In this document: one piece after another, positions 44,178 to 54,100 of the stretch
How the letters are laid out: every line of letters begins with the position of its first letter
How positions within the stretch are numbered: the stretch's first letter is position 1
Assembly (NCBI GenBank): GCA_013289685.1
Contig: JABCZL010000001.1
Span: 251,838-315,837, forward strand
Length of the DNA stretch: 64,000 bases
DNA from: Acidobacteriota bacterium
Lineage (GTDB): Bacteria; Acidobacteriota; Terriglobia; Terriglobales; Acidobacteriaceae
Reading direction: 5' to 3'
Made by a program: the position numbers and the translations under genes
The notes under the pieces: generated by a model
Databases searched by the model: none
The model's input: the letters and a program-made list of their open reading frames with translations, nothing else
What the model was told of the DNA's origin: nothing

Positions 44178-45461
44178 TTATGGACCACCCTCACCGCCGG
44201 GAGCGCCACCTAAGCTCCAGGGCGCCAGCATCATGGCCTGGCTGCCTGAAGGTGCTGCTTGAAGAATCGGTTCGACTCCACTGAGCAGCGTGATCGCGGT
44301 GCCACCAGAGGCGGCCGTGCCTTGAGTGGCTACGATCAGCACGGCATCGCCTTTGTGCAGATCGGCGAGCGTAACCGCGGGCATGCGGCTCAGCATTTGC
44401 TGAAAATCGAAAGCACCGCCCTGACGCATCCCTCCGCCCGTTCCTCCGCCACCCACTCCCCCGCCACCCGCGCCACCGCTCGGGTTCGTCCCGCTGGAAG
44501 AGGCGTTGGGTTGCTGGCCGTTCCCAGCGGCGGGCGCAGATCCGGCGCCCGAAGAACCGGCCGCTCCCGGAGTTCCGGGAGGCATGGCGCTCTTCAGCCG
44601 CATCGCGATACGTTGCGCCATTTCAGGGGGCAGCTTGTGAAGCTGCGATTCGGCCGATATCTTCACCTGAACTGCTTTCTTGCTCAATAGATCTTGAACG
44701 CTAATCGTGCTCGCGCTTGCATCCGCGGAAATGACCATGCCCGCGACATTGCGGAAGGAGCCGGTGACGATTTCCTCCGCCGTCAACTCCGAGCCGTCAG
44801 CGCTCCGGTCGCCCCGCGCCCGGAGCTGGTCGCCCGGTTGAACTTCCTGCAAGGAGCTGGGCTTGGCGTCATCGAACTTCACCGAGTCCGGCGAGTATCG
44901 CCGGAACACCGTGGTTTTCGACGTGTGCACGGCGATATCTTTCTTGCCTCCCATGCTCGTCACTGAAATGGTCACCGTACCGGTGGCTGGGTCAACCGCG
45001 CTGACTAGACCGCCCAGGCCGCGCTTCTGCCAGTCCTGGCGCTCTTGCTCGTGCCGCGCTTCGAGGTCCGAATGTGAGATCACGATGATCTCCAACGCGG
45101 CGATCGACGTGGCATCGGCCGATGCCTGGCCGCGCACCCGGACCCTGTCGCCCACCTGCAACTCCTGCAATTGGACGGGCGCGGCATCTTTGAGGTCCTT
45201 CGCGCCCGCCGCGATGCGCAAGAGCCGAGCGTTGGGCTGCACCGTGACGGCGACCTCGGGACCGGAATCCGGGGCCAGTGTGATCGTGTTTCCGTTGATC
45301 GCTTTGATGGCGCCGATGCGCCGGGCAATCGCAGGCTGGCCCGCATCTTGGGCCTGGCTCACGGCCGATGCGAAGCAGGCCGGAAGGAACTGCGAACCGG
45401 ATACGATGATGACGGACGAGATCAAGGCCGCGATGACTGCACTTTTCGTTGTTGTCTTCAT
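44178..45461 (-). CDS. exported DUF5666-repeat protein
   Basis: A 427-aa secreted protein with signal peptide AVIAALISSVIIVSGSQFLPACFASA. Three OB-like repeats of the DUF5666 kind follow (IKAINGNTITL...LQVGDRVRVRG; VSAVDPATGTVTIS...VQPGDQLRARG; VISADASASTISVQ). A Gly/Ser linker (GGAGGGGVGGGGTGGG) leads to a last domain ending LADLHKGDAVLIVATQG. It lies just upstream of the TonB-dependent receptor on the same strand, about 70 bp away, so co-expression is possible. Function unknown. Confidence 0.8.
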   Translation of the reverse strand: MKTTTKSAVIAALISSVIIVSGSQFLPACFASAVSQAQDAGQPAIARRIGAIKAINGNTITLAPDSGPEVAVTVQPNARLLRIAAGAKDLKDAAPVQLQELQVGDRVRVRGQASADATSIAALEIIVISHSDLEARHEQERQDWQKRGLGGLVSAVDPATGTVTISVTSMGGKKDIAVHTSKTTVFRRYSPDSVKFDDAKPSSLQEVQPGDQLRARGDRSADGSELTAEEIVTGSFRNVAGMVISADASASTISVQDLLSKKAVQVKISAESQLHKLPPEMAQRIAMRLKSAMPPGTPGAAGSSGAGSAPAAGNGQQPNASSSGTNPSGGAGGGGVGGGGTGGGMRQGGAFDFQQMLSRMPAVTLADLHKGDAVLIVATQGTAASGGTAITLLSGVEPILQAAPSGSQAMMLAPWSLGGAPGGEGGP

Positions 45462-45683
45462 ACGCCCCACCTTCTAATTTACATTGCCGCGAGCCCGGAA
45501 CTGCATGGTTTACAAAGTTTTACCCAGCGACAATTGACATTACAAAAGAGGCGAAATTGGCGAACCGGACAGGCCAAATCCGCAGGCGAATTCTCCGCAC
45601 CGGGGAACCATAGTGCTAATAGACGACGAGGGCACACCCAGCTACGATTTTCGTTGGGAAGTGTTCCAAAATCGGCCTTCAGG

Positions 45684-46421
45684 ATGCGTGTATCCATTTT
45701 ACGTTGCTTTCTGTGTTGGACGATGTTGCTGATCGTTCCGGTGTCGCTGCTGGGCCAGACTGGTCTGGGCCAGACTGGAGCGAGCCAGACCGCATCGGGT
45801 CAGGCTGGGCAGGGACAGACTGGAGCTGCAGTTCTTCGCACGCAAGGGGGAGTTTGGGTTAACGGCTACGAGGCTCAGGACTACTCCGCGGTCTTTCCCG
45901 GTGACCTGCTGGAAACCAAGGTTGGATCTCAAGCGACCCTGAACATGGAGGGATCAACGGTGCTAATCCAGCCGGAAGCGGTGGCCAAGCTGCAAAACAA
46001 TTTGCTGGAACTGGATCACGGCAGTGTCTCGGTGGGAACTTCGAAGAGTTTCAAGGTGCGGGTGAACTGCATCACGGTAGTTCCCGTCCTCAACGAATGG
46101 ACTCAGTACGACGTGACCAACTTGAATAGAACCATTCAAGTCGCGGCCCGTAAGAATGATGTAAACGTCGAGCGCGAGCTGGATCACCGCACACCGTCGC
46201 CGCAAACCGAAGCGTCGCGCGGGTCGACTGTTCATGAGGCTGAACAGAAGGGCTTCGACGAATCAGAGATCTGTGGACCACCGGCACGACCTGCCGGGGC
46301 CGGCACGAGCATAAATCCGAAATGGATTGCGGTGGGAGCAGCAGGAGTGGGTGTGCTAGTCTGCGTCCTGCTCTGTCGTGGGACTCCGACGAAGCCCCCC
46401 ATTAGCCCATCGGCGCCTTGA
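45684..46421 (+). CDS. FecR-like exported protein
   Basis: A 245-aa protein with signal peptide FLCWTMLLIVPVSLLGQ and a QTG-rich low-complexity segment after it (QTGLGQTGASQTASGQAG). A FecR-like beta domain follows (VWVNGYEAQDYSAVFPGDLLETKVGSQATLNMEGSTVLIQPEAVAKLQNN). A C-terminal helix (WIAVGAAGVGVLVCVLLC) anchors it. FecR domains usually accompany sigma factors, but none is adjacent here. It is divergent from the DUF5666 gene; the ~220 bases between hold TTGACA at about 45533 with no convincing -10. Confidence 0.75.
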   Translation: MRVSILRCFLCWTMLLIVPVSLLGQTGLGQTGASQTASGQAGQGQTGAAVLRTQGGVWVNGYEAQDYSAVFPGDLLETKVGSQATLNMEGSTVLIQPEAVAKLQNNLLELDHGSVSVGTSKSFKVRVNCITVVPVLNEWTQYDVTNLNRTIQVAARKNDVNVERELDHRTPSPQTEASRGSTVHEAEQKGFDESEICGPPARPAGAGTSINPKWIAVGAAGVGVLVCVLLCRGTPTKPPISPSAP

Positions 46422-46463
46422 AGACACCGTCTTCAAGGACCGTTTCGAACCCTCCCTCAGCCG

Positions 46464-47672
46464 TCACAGAATTCTTTCGTGCGTGTAGCCGGCTGAGACC
46501 AAGGCCGCCAGAAGTTCCGCGATGTGATCGGGGCCGCGGGTCTCCATCGTGATGTCGATGGCGGTGTCCCCGAGATTGACGCCGTGGTAGGCGCGGTCGT
46601 AGGCGGTCTCGACGATGTTGGCACGATGGTCGGCGAGGATTCCGGTGAGGCGGTGCAGCGCACCGGGATAGTCGGGCAAGTGAACGCGCAGCCGAACCAG
46701 GCGTCCGTCTTTGACCAGGCCGCGCTCGATGATTCGCGAGAGCAGGGTAACGTCGATATTGCCGCCGCAGACGAGCACCGCGACTCGCTTGCCCTGCAAC
46801 GGCAGCTTGCGGTTCAGGACGGCGGCGATGGCTGCGGCTCCGGCGCCCTCGGCCAGCGTTTTTTCGCGCTCCAGCAATAAGAGAATCGCATTCGCGATTT
46901 CTTCTTCTTCTACCGTAACGATGTCGTCGACGTATTTTTGAACCAGTGGAAGGGTGCGCTCTCCGGCGCGGCGAACGGCGATTCCGTCGGCGATGGTTTT
47001 GGCCGACTCCAGAGTAACGGGCTTGCCTGCGGTCACCGCGGCCTTCATCGATGGAATGCGCGCGGGCTGCACTCCGAAAATCTGTACCGCGGGATTGGTT
47101 TCTTTGACGGCGCAGGCGATTCCGCCGATAAGGCCTCCGCCACCGATGGGCGCGACGATCGCGTCGATGCTGGGATGTTGCTGCAAGATTTCAAGGCCGA
47201 GAGTTCCCTGCCCGGCGATGACGGCATCGTCATCGAAGGCATGAATGAGGGTCAGGCGTTCTGCCTTACTTTGCTCGACGGCTTTTTCATAGGCCTCGTC
47301 ATAATTGGCGCCGTGCAACAGAACCTCTGCGCCGTAGGCGCGAGTCGCCGAAACTTTGGTGAGCGGCGTGGGCAGCGGCATGACGATGCGCGCGTGGATC
47401 TTGTGGCGTCCTGCGTGGTAAGCCACGCCTTGCGCATGATTGCCGGCGGAGGCGGCGATCACACCGTGGGAGCGTTCCTCCGCATTGAGCGTTAGCAGCT
47501 TGTTCAGAGCGCCGCGCTCTTTGAAAGCGCCTGTGCGCTGCTGGTTATCGAGCTTGAGGAAGATGGAATTGTTAGTCAGACCGGAAAACGTTTCTGAGCG
47601 AGGGCAGGGAGAAACGCGAATGTCGGCGCGAATTCTTTCGAGAGCGGCCTGGATGTCGGACAGTTGGATCAT
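46464..47672 (-). CDS. threonine ammonia-lyase (threonine dehydratase)
   Basis: PLP enzyme converting threonine to 2-oxobutanoate, entry to isoleucine synthesis. The 402-aa protein has the PLP Lys in RTGAFKERGALNKL near residue 50, the Gly-rich phosphate site APIGGGGLIGG near 175, and a single C-terminal ACT domain (about 330-402). That size matches the short ilvA/tdcB form. It lies 79 bp after gltD on the same strand. With a Thr/Ile-type leader controlling the aspartokinase nearby, the region is rich in threonine-family genes. Confidence 0.92.
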   Translation of the reverse strand: MIQLSDIQAALERIRADIRVSPCPRSETFSGLTNNSIFLKLDNQQRTGAFKERGALNKLLTLNAEERSHGVIAASAGNHAQGVAYHAGRHKIHARIVMPLPTPLTKVSATRAYGAEVLLHGANYDEAYEKAVEQSKAERLTLIHAFDDDAVIAGQGTLGLEILQQHPSIDAIVAPIGGGGLIGGIACAVKETNPAVQIFGVQPARIPSMKAAVTAGKPVTLESAKTIADGIAVRRAGERTLPLVQKYVDDIVTVEEEEIANAILLLLEREKTLAEGAGAAAIAAVLNRKLPLQGKRVAVLVCGGNIDVTLLSRIIERGLVKDGRLVRLRVHLPDYPGALHRLTGILADHRANIVETAYDRAYHGVNLGDTAIDITMETRGPDHIAELLAALVSAGYTHERIL

Positions 47673-47751
47673 GACGGTGGAGCAGTCATCTTACTCCGCT
47701 TCATCTCAGCCTGCGTCATCTCCGCTTCGACCGCGGTGGGACAGGTCATCA

Positions 47752-49212
47752 TCACGAAGCGATGGGGCGGACGGTAGCGGCCACAGAAACAACCGGGCGG
47801 ACCGCGAGCGATTTCAAATAAGCATCGACGCCGGCCGCCGCTTTGCGGCCTTCGGAGATTGCCCATACGACGAGCGATTGGCCGCGACGCATGTCTCCCG
47901 CAGCGAACACTCCGGGAACCGACGACATATAGTTCTGGTCGGTCGCGACGTTGCCCCGGTTGTCGAGTTGAACTCCCAACTGCTCGATCATGCCGTTGCG
48001 CACCGGCCCGAGGAATCCCATAGCAATCAGGACCAGATCGGCATCCATGGTGAACTCGGTGCCGGGAATCGGGTCGAACTTCGGGGGAGGGCCGACCCTT
48101 ACACCGTGAAGTTGCGTGACGTTGCCACTTTCGTCGCCAGTAAACTTGGTGGTGCCGATGCTCCAGTCGCGCACGCCACCCTCCTCATGAGCGCCTTCAA
48201 CGCGCAGTTGCATGGGCCAGAGAGGCCAGGGCGTCTGCGGCGAGCGCTCGTCAGGCGGCTTGGGCATGATTTCGAATTGGTGAACCGAGAGTGGCTTCTG
48301 GCGGTGGACGGTGCCCAGGCAATCGGCGCCGGTGTCGCCGCCTCCGATGATCACCACGTGCTTGCCGGTGGCAAGAATATCGGCCGCTGGGTCGAGCGTG
48401 TCACCGTGGCAGCGCTTGTTCTGCTGCGGGAGGAACTCCATCGCGTAGTGAATTCCCTTGAACTCGCGTCCGGGAACTGGCAGGTCACGCGGATGTTCGG
48501 AGCCGCCCGCCAGCACGATGGCGTCGAACTCGCGGCGCAGGTTTTCGACCGCGACGTTCTTACCCACCTCAGCGTTAGTCACGAACTTCACGCCCTCGGC
48601 AGACATCTGTTCGAGGCGGCGGTCGATGATGTGTTTTTCCAGCTTGAACTCAGGGATGCCGTAGCGGAGCAATCCGCCGATGCGGTCGTTCTTCTCATAC
48701 ACCGAAACCGTATGGCCGGCGCGGCACAACTGTTGCGCCGCCGCCAATCCTGCTGGACCTGATCCGACGATGGCGACTTTTTTCCCGGTGCGGATTTTCG
48801 GCAGCTCGGGGCGGATCCAGCCTTCCAGGAATCCGCGCTCCACGATATTTTTCTCGTTCTGTTTAATCGTGACCGGAGGTTGATTAATGCCCAGCACGCA
48901 TGAAGCTTCGCACGGAGCGGGACAGATGCGGCCGGTAAACTCGGGGAAATTGTTGGTGGCATGGAGCTGGCGGACTGCGTCTTTCCAGCGGCCGCGGTAG
49001 ACCAGGTCGTTCCAGTCGGGGATAAGATTGCTGACCGGACAGCCAGTCTGGCAGAACGGCACGCCGCAGTCCATGCAGCGAGCGCCCTGCTTGCGCAGCT
49101 TTTCTTCGGGAAAATCCTGGTAGATCTCAAACCAGTCGTTGACGCGCTCGGCCACCGGGCGGCGCGGCGCCAGCTCGCGCGAGTAATCCATGAAGCCGGT
49201 GGTTTTACCCAT
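47752..49212 (-). CDS. gltD: glutamate synthase small subunit
   Basis: Supplies electrons from NAD(P)H to the large subunit. The 486-aa protein has N-terminal iron-sulfur Cys ([23 protein letters not shown] and CPAPCEASC), the FAD site [20 protein letters not shown] near residue 150 and the NAD(P) site [17 protein letters not shown] near 290. ATG 49212 ([13 protein letters not shown]) overlaps the end of gltB by eight bases, so translational coupling is likely. Starts further upstream would lie inside gltB. Confidence 0.95.
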   Translation of the reverse strand: MGKTTGFMDYSRELAPRRPVAERVNDWFEIYQDFPEEKLRKQGARCMDCGVPFCQTGCPVSNLIPDWNDLVYRGRWKDAVRQLHATNNFPEFTGRICPAPCEASCVLGINQPPVTIKQNEKNIVERGFLEGWIRPELPKIRTGKKVAIVGSGPAGLAAAQQLCRAGHTVSVYEKNDRIGGLLRYGIPEFKLEKHIIDRRLEQMSAEGVKFVTNAEVGKNVAVENLRREFDAIVLAGGSEHPRDLPVPGREFKGIHYAMEFLPQQNKRCHGDTLDPAADILATGKHVVIIGGGDTGADCLGTVHRQKPLSVHQFEIMPKPPDERSPQTPWPLWPMQLRVEGAHEEGGVRDWSIGTTKFTGDESGNVTQLHGVRVGPPPKFDPIPGTEFTMDADLVLIAMGFLGPVRNGMIEQLGVQLDNRGNVATDQNYMSSVPGVFAAGDMRRGQSLVVWAISEGRKAAAGVDAYLKSLAVRPVVSVAATVRPIAS

Positions 49213-52200
49213 GCTGCACCTGCTCCTGATGCAGCGGCTCGGCTTCCGCCAGGATGGACACGGGCTGGTTCGGGATGTAGGCTTGCTCACTGCGGGCCAC
49301 TCCCAGCACCCGCTTGAATTCGTGCGGAAATACTTTGATAAAGCGCGAAGCCACGTCGGTCCAATTATCGAGAATCCACTTGGCGCGGCGGCTGGCCGTC
49401 AACTCAAAGTGTGACAACAGCAGATCCCGGACGATCACCACATCCGGCTCATCGAGCAAGGGCTCCAGATCGACCGAGTCCAGATTACAACGCCTGTCGG
49501 TAAAGTCTCCACGCTCGTCGAAGACGTAAGCGACTCCGCCGCTCATGCCGGCGGCGAAATTCCTGCCGCAGGAGCCGAGCACCAGCACGATGCCGTTGGT
49601 CATATATTCGCAGCCGTGGTCGCCGACGCCTTCGACGACCGCAGTTGCCCCGGAGTTGCGGACGGCAAAGCGCTCGCCGGCGACTCCGTTAAAGAACGCT
49701 TCGCCACTGGTAGCGCCGTAAAGGGCGACATTGCCGATAATGATGTTTTCTTCGGGCGCGAATCCGGAAGCGCGCGGCGGAAACACGATGAGTCGACCGC
49801 CGGAGAGACCTTTGCCAACGTAGTCGTTGGCTTCGCCCTCGAGCGAAAGCGTAACTCCCTTGGCGAGGAACGCGCCCAGGCTCTGACCGGCCGAGCCGGT
49901 GAGGTGAACGCGGACGGTGTCGTCGGGCAATCCGGCCGAGCCGTAACGGCGCGCGATTTCACCACTCAGCATGGTTCCCACTGAGCGGTGAATGTTGCGC
50001 ACGGGAAACTTCACTTCAATCGGCGCCAGGGTTTCGAGGGTGGCGGCCACTTGCAAGAGAATCTTGTGATCGAGCGCCTGCTCCAGGCCGTGATCCTGCG
50101 CCTGCACGCGGCGCCGGGCAACGCGCGAGGGTACGGGCGGGTTGTAGAGAATGGCGGAAAAGTCGAGGCCCTTGGCCTTCCAGTGGTCTTTCCAGTGATC
50201 CACAGCCGGTTCCACGTCGAGCATATCGACGCGGCCAACCATCTCGTCGACGGTGCGGAAACCCAGTTCCGCCATGTACTGGCGGAGCTGTTCGGCGATG
50301 AAGAAAAAGAAATTGATGACGTGCTCGGGCTGCCCCTTGAACTGCTTGCGCAGTTCCGGATCCTGCGTGGCGATGCCAACCGAGCAAGTGTTGAGATGGC
50401 ACTTGCGCATCATGATGCAGCCCATCGCGATCAGGGGAGTCGTGGCGAACCCGAACTCCTCGGCGCCCAACAGGGCGGCAATGGCGACGTCGCGGCCGGT
50501 CTGGAGTTTGCCGTCGGTCTGCACGCGGATGCGGCTGCGCAGATCGTTCAGGAGGAGCACCTGCTGCGTTTCCGCCAGGCCTAGCTCCCACGGAATTCCG
50601 GCATGCTTGATCGAACTCAACGGGGACGCGCCGGTGCCGCCGCTGTCGCCGCTGATCAGCACGACGTCGGCATGCGCCTTGGCCACGCCCGCCGCGACCG
50701 TACCCACGCCGATTTCCGCAACCAGTTTCACGGCGATGCGGGCGTGCGGATTCACGTTTTTCAGGTCGTAAATCAGTTGCGCGAGGTCCTCGATCGAATA
50801 AATGTCGTGGTGCGGCGGCGGTGAGATCAGTCCAACGCCGGGGATGGAATGCCGGAGCCGCGCAATCACCTCGTCGACTTTGTGGCCGGGGAGTTGGCCG
50901 CCCTCGCCGGGTTTCGCGCCTTGCGCCATCTTGATCTGCAACTCGTCGGCGTTGACCAGGTAGTTCGCGGTCACGCCGAAGCGGGCCGAGGCAACCTGCT
51001 TAACGGCGCTGCGGCGAAGATCTCCGTTGGGGTCGGGCTGGAATCGTCCTTCGTCTTCTCCACCTTCGCCGGTGTTGGATTTGCCGCCGATGCGGTTCAT
51101 GGCGATGGCGAGAGTTTCGTGGGCTTCCTTGCTGATGGACCCGAACGACATAGCACCCGTGGTGAAGCGCTTTACGATTTCTTTGGCGGGCTCGACTTCA
51201 TCGAGCGGAACGGGCGTGTCGCCGTTCTTTAGCTTCATCAGGCCACGCAGAGTGCACAAGTTCGCGCTCTGCTTGTCGATGAGCTCGGTGTATTCCTGAA
51301 ATGTCTTAAAGCTATCCTGACGGACTGCTTGCTGCAGCTTGCTGATAGTCAACGGATTGAGCAGATGATATTCGCCGTTAACGCGCTGGTGATAACTGCC
51401 GCCGACCGCGAGTTCAGTCTCAAACTCGGTCAGCGGGCGGAAGGCGTAATCGTGTTTCATCAGGGCTTCGGCAGCGACAACGGAAAGTCCAATCCCCTCG
51501 AGGCGCGAAGTCGTTCCGGCGAAATAGGCGTCAATCAATTCTTTGTTCAGCCCGATGGCTTCGAAAACCTGTGCTCCCTGATAGCTTTGCAACGTGGAGA
51601 TGCCCATCTTCGAGAAGGTCTTGAGCAACCCCTTCTTGATAGCCTTCATGTAGTGCTTCACCGCGAGTTCCGTCGTGATGCCGTCACCCAACTCGCCGCG
51701 CCAGACCAGGTTCTCAACACTCTCGAGCGCGAGGTACGGGTTAATCGCGCTCGCTCCGTAGCCGCTGAGCAAGGCGAAATGCATGACTTCACGCGGCTCG
51801 CCGGATTCGGTGATCAGAGCAACCTGGGTTCGCGTCTCTTCCCGCACCAGCAGGTTATGGACGGCCGCCAACGCAAGGAGGCACGGAATGGGAGCGTAAT
51901 CTTTGTCCACGCCGCGATCCGAGAGAATCATTAGCGAATATCCGGCTTTCACCGCCAGAGATGCTCGTTGGCAAAGTTCGTCGAGGGCGCGCTTCAATCC
52001 TTCCTCGCCGTCTTTTGCACGGAATAGCGCCGGCAGCGTGGTCGCCAGCAAGTCGCGATTCGAAACCCGGCGCAGCTTCTCCAATTCTCGATTCGAGAGC
52101 AGCGGATGCGCCAGCTTCAGCATGTGGCAGTTCTCCGGCGCTTCTTCCAGGATGTTGCGCTCGCTTCCGATATAGCTAATGAGCGACATCACCATTTCTT

Positions 52201-53836
52201 CGCGGATGGGATCGATGGGAGGATTGGTGACCTGCGCGAAGAGCTGCTTGAAATAATTGAACAACGACTGCGGCTTGTCGGAGAGACAGGCCAGCGGCGT
52301 GTCGGTGCCCATCGATCCAACGGGTTCTTCGCCCTTCGACGCCATCGGGGTGAGAATCATCCGAAGATCTTCATCGCTGTAACCGAAGGCGCGCTGGCGG
52401 CGAAGCAGCGTCTCCGCATCCGGGAAGTGCATGCGCGTGGGTTCGGGCAACTGATCGATCGTGATCTGATTCTCTTTCACCCACTGGCCGTAGGGCTGGC
52501 GCGAGGCAAGCTTCTGCTTAATTTCCTTATCCGAAATGATGCGGCCTTCGACCGTATCGACCAGGAACATCTTGCCCGGCTGCAGGCGGCCTTTGCTCTT
52601 GACTTGCTCGGGCGCGATGTCGAGCACTCCTGCCTCCGACGCCATGACCACCAGATCGTCATGCGTAACGACGTATCGTCCGGGACGCAGGCCGTTGCGG
52701 TCGAGCGTGGCACCGATGACGCGGCCATCGGTGAAGGCGATGGCGGCAGGGCCGTCCCAAGGCTCCATCATGCAGGCGTGGTACTCGTAGAAGGCTCGCT
52801 TCTCCGGCTTCATGTGCGGGTTGCCCGACCAGGCTTCCGGAATCAGCATGGCCATCACGTGCGGCAGGCTGCGCCCCGATTGCAGGAGCAATTCGACGGC
52901 GTTATCGAAGTTCGCCGAGTCACTGCCGTCAGGGGCGATGATGGGATTCAGCTTTTTCAGATCGTCGCCAAAAAGTGGAGACTGCAGCAGCGACTGGCGG
53001 GCCTGCATCCAGTTGACGTTGCCGCGCAGCGTGTTGATCTCGCCGTTGTGGGCGACGTAGCGGTAAGGATGCGCCCGCTGCCAACTGGGAAACGTATTCG
53101 TCGAGAAACGCTGGTGGACCAGGCACAACGCGCTCACGGCATCGGGATCGGAGAGTTCGCGGTAGAAGTTGGTGATCTGCGACGCGAGCAGCAATCCCTT
53201 GTAGACGATGGTGCGGCACGAGAGCGACGGGATGTAGAACATCTCGGCATCTTCGACGCCGGACTCGCGAATTTCATTCTCGGCGCGCTTGCGAACAACG
53301 TAGAGCTTGCGCTCAAAGGCGTCTTCGTCCATGCAGGAATTGCAGCGCACGAAGATTTGCTGGATGTACGGCTGAGAAGCCCGGGCCACGCGGCCGATTG
53401 CCGAGGCGTAGACCGGAGTATCGCGCCAGCCGAGTAAGGTCAGGCCCTCTTCGCGAATAATGCGCTCAAGGATTCCTTCGCATTGCAAGCGCTGGTGTTT
53501 CTCGACGGGGAGGAAAGTCATGCCGACGCCATACAGCCCAGGCTTCGGAAGAGCGAAGCCCAGCTTCTCGCATTCGCGCGCGAAGAACTTGTGTGGAATC
53601 TGGATAAGGACGCCGGCGCCGTCGCCGGTTTCCGGATCGCAGCCGCAGGCGCCACGATGGGCCAGGTTGAGCAGCACCTGGATTCCCTTGCGGATGATGT
53701 CGTGACTCTTCTGGCCGCTGATGCTGGCGACAAACCCGATCCCGCAGGCGTCGTGCTCGTAGGCAGGGTTGTAGAGACCCTGTGCGGGCGGCAGGCCGTT
53801 TCTCGGGTTTAGACGCGTCGTCGTCATCATCGTCAT
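49205..53836 (-). CDS. gltB: glutamate synthase large subunit
   Basis: Converts glutamine and 2-oxoglutarate to two glutamates. Domains run: class II glutaminase (HDACGIGFVAS, with nucleophile Cys about 30 residues from the start), central domain (DRGVDKDYAPIPCLLALAAVHN), FMN-binding synthase domain (STGEGGEDEGRF; LISGDSGGTGASPLSSIKHAG), 3Fe-4S Cys cluster (CIMMRKCHLNTCSVGIATQ) and the GXGXG domain near the C-terminus. About 1543 aa, normal for bacterial GltB. The start at MTMMTTTRL (53836) is approximate, because no strong ribosome site is seen. Confidence 0.95.
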   Translation of the reverse strand: MTMMTTTRLNPRNGLPPAQGLYNPAYEHDACGIGFVASISGQKSHDIIRKGIQVLLNLAHRGACGCDPETGDGAGVLIQIPHKFFARECEKLGFALPKPGLYGVGMTFLPVEKHQRLQCEGILERIIREEGLTLLGWRDTPVYASAIGRVARASQPYIQQIFVRCNSCMDEDAFERKLYVVRKRAENEIRESGVEDAEMFYIPSLSCRTIVYKGLLLASQITNFYRELSDPDAVSALCLVHQRFSTNTFPSWQRAHPYRYVAHNGEINTLRGNVNWMQARQSLLQSPLFGDDLKKLNPIIAPDGSDSANFDNAVELLLQSGRSLPHVMAMLIPEAWSGNPHMKPEKRAFYEYHACMMEPWDGPAAIAFTDGRVIGATLDRNGLRPGRYVVTHDDLVVMASEAGVLDIAPEQVKSKGRLQPGKMFLVDTVEGRIISDKEIKQKLASRQPYGQWVKENQITIDQLPEPTRMHFPDAETLLRRQRAFGYSDEDLRMILTPMASKGEEPVGSMGTDTPLACLSDKPQSLFNYFKQLFAQVTNPPIDPIREEMVMSLISYIGSERNILEEAPENCHMLKLAHPLLSNRELEKLRRVSNRDLLATTLPALFRAKDGEEGLKRALDELCQRASLAVKAGYSLMILSDRGVDKDYAPIPCLLALAAVHNLLVREETRTQVALITESGEPREVMHFALLSGYGASAINPYLALESVENLVWRGELGDGITTELAVKHYMKAIKKGLLKTFSKMGISTLQSYQGAQVFEAIGLNKELIDAYFAGTTSRLEGIGLSVVAAEALMKHDYAFRPLTEFETELAVGGSYHQRVNGEYHLLNPLTISKLQQAVRQDSFKTFQEYTELIDKQSANLCTLRGLMKLKNGDTPVPLDEVEPAKEIVKRFTTGAMSFGSISKEAHETLAIAMNRIGGKSNTGEGGEDEGRFQPDPNGDLRRSAVKQVASARFGVTANYLVNADELQIKMAQGAKPGEGGQLPGHKVDEVIARLRHSIPGVGLISPPPHHDIYSIEDLAQLIYDLKNVNPHARIAVKLVAEIGVGTVAAGVAKAHADVVLISGDSGGTGASPLSSIKHAGIPWELGLAETQQVLLLNDLRSRIRVQTDGKLQTGRDVAIAALLGAEEFGFATTPLIAMGCIMMRKCHLNTCSVGIATQDPELRKQFKGQPEHVINFFFFIAEQLRQYMAELGFRTVDEMVGRVDMLDVEPAVDHWKDHWKAKGLDFSAILYNPPVPSRVARRRVQAQDHGLEQALDHKILLQVAATLETLAPIEVKFPVRNIHRSVGTMLSGEIARRYGSAGLPDDTVRVHLTGSAGQSLGAFLAKGVTLSLEGEANDYVGKGLSGGRLIVFPPRASGFAPEENIIIGNVALYGATSGEAFFNGVAGERFAVRNSGATAVVEGVGDHGCEYMTNGIVLVLGSCGRNFAAGMSGGVAYVFDERGDFTDRRCNLDSVDLEPLLDEPDVVIVRDLLLSHFELTASRRAKWILDNWTDVASRFIKVFPHEFKRVLGVARSEQAYIPNQPVSILAEAEPLHQEQVQHG

Positions 53837-54080
53837 GGAATCCGACTCGTCCGGTGGACTGAATTCCTTTCGAATCACTGGTCTTGGGCGTGTTTGCCAG
53901 GGCGAGCTTGGCACGACCTTAGAGTGTCGCACACTTCTGCTCCGGAACAGCCGTTCGTATTCTCTTGCCTGCGGGCAGCCAAAGTACAATGCAGAATTTC
54001 GATACAAGGCATGCAAATTTCAGAGCGCCCCGTTGCAGAGTTGATTCCGGGTAATTAACCTTGAACGACGCTGACTCCGC

Positions 54081-54086
54081 TATAAT
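54081..54086 (+). promoter_or_regulatory. -10 element of the LysR-family gene
   Basis: A perfect TATAAT sits 14 bases before the LysR ATG, which would give a very short 5' leader of under ten bases. No good -35 box is at the right distance, so an activator-dependent or extended promoter is possible. Confidence 0.45.
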
Positions 54087-54100
54087 TTCGCTCAACCACA

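Noticed and set aside
53837-54100. Leader-peptide or T-box control upstream of gltB
   Set aside because: No amino-acid-biased short frame, T-box core or terminator hairpin before gltB on the minus strand.
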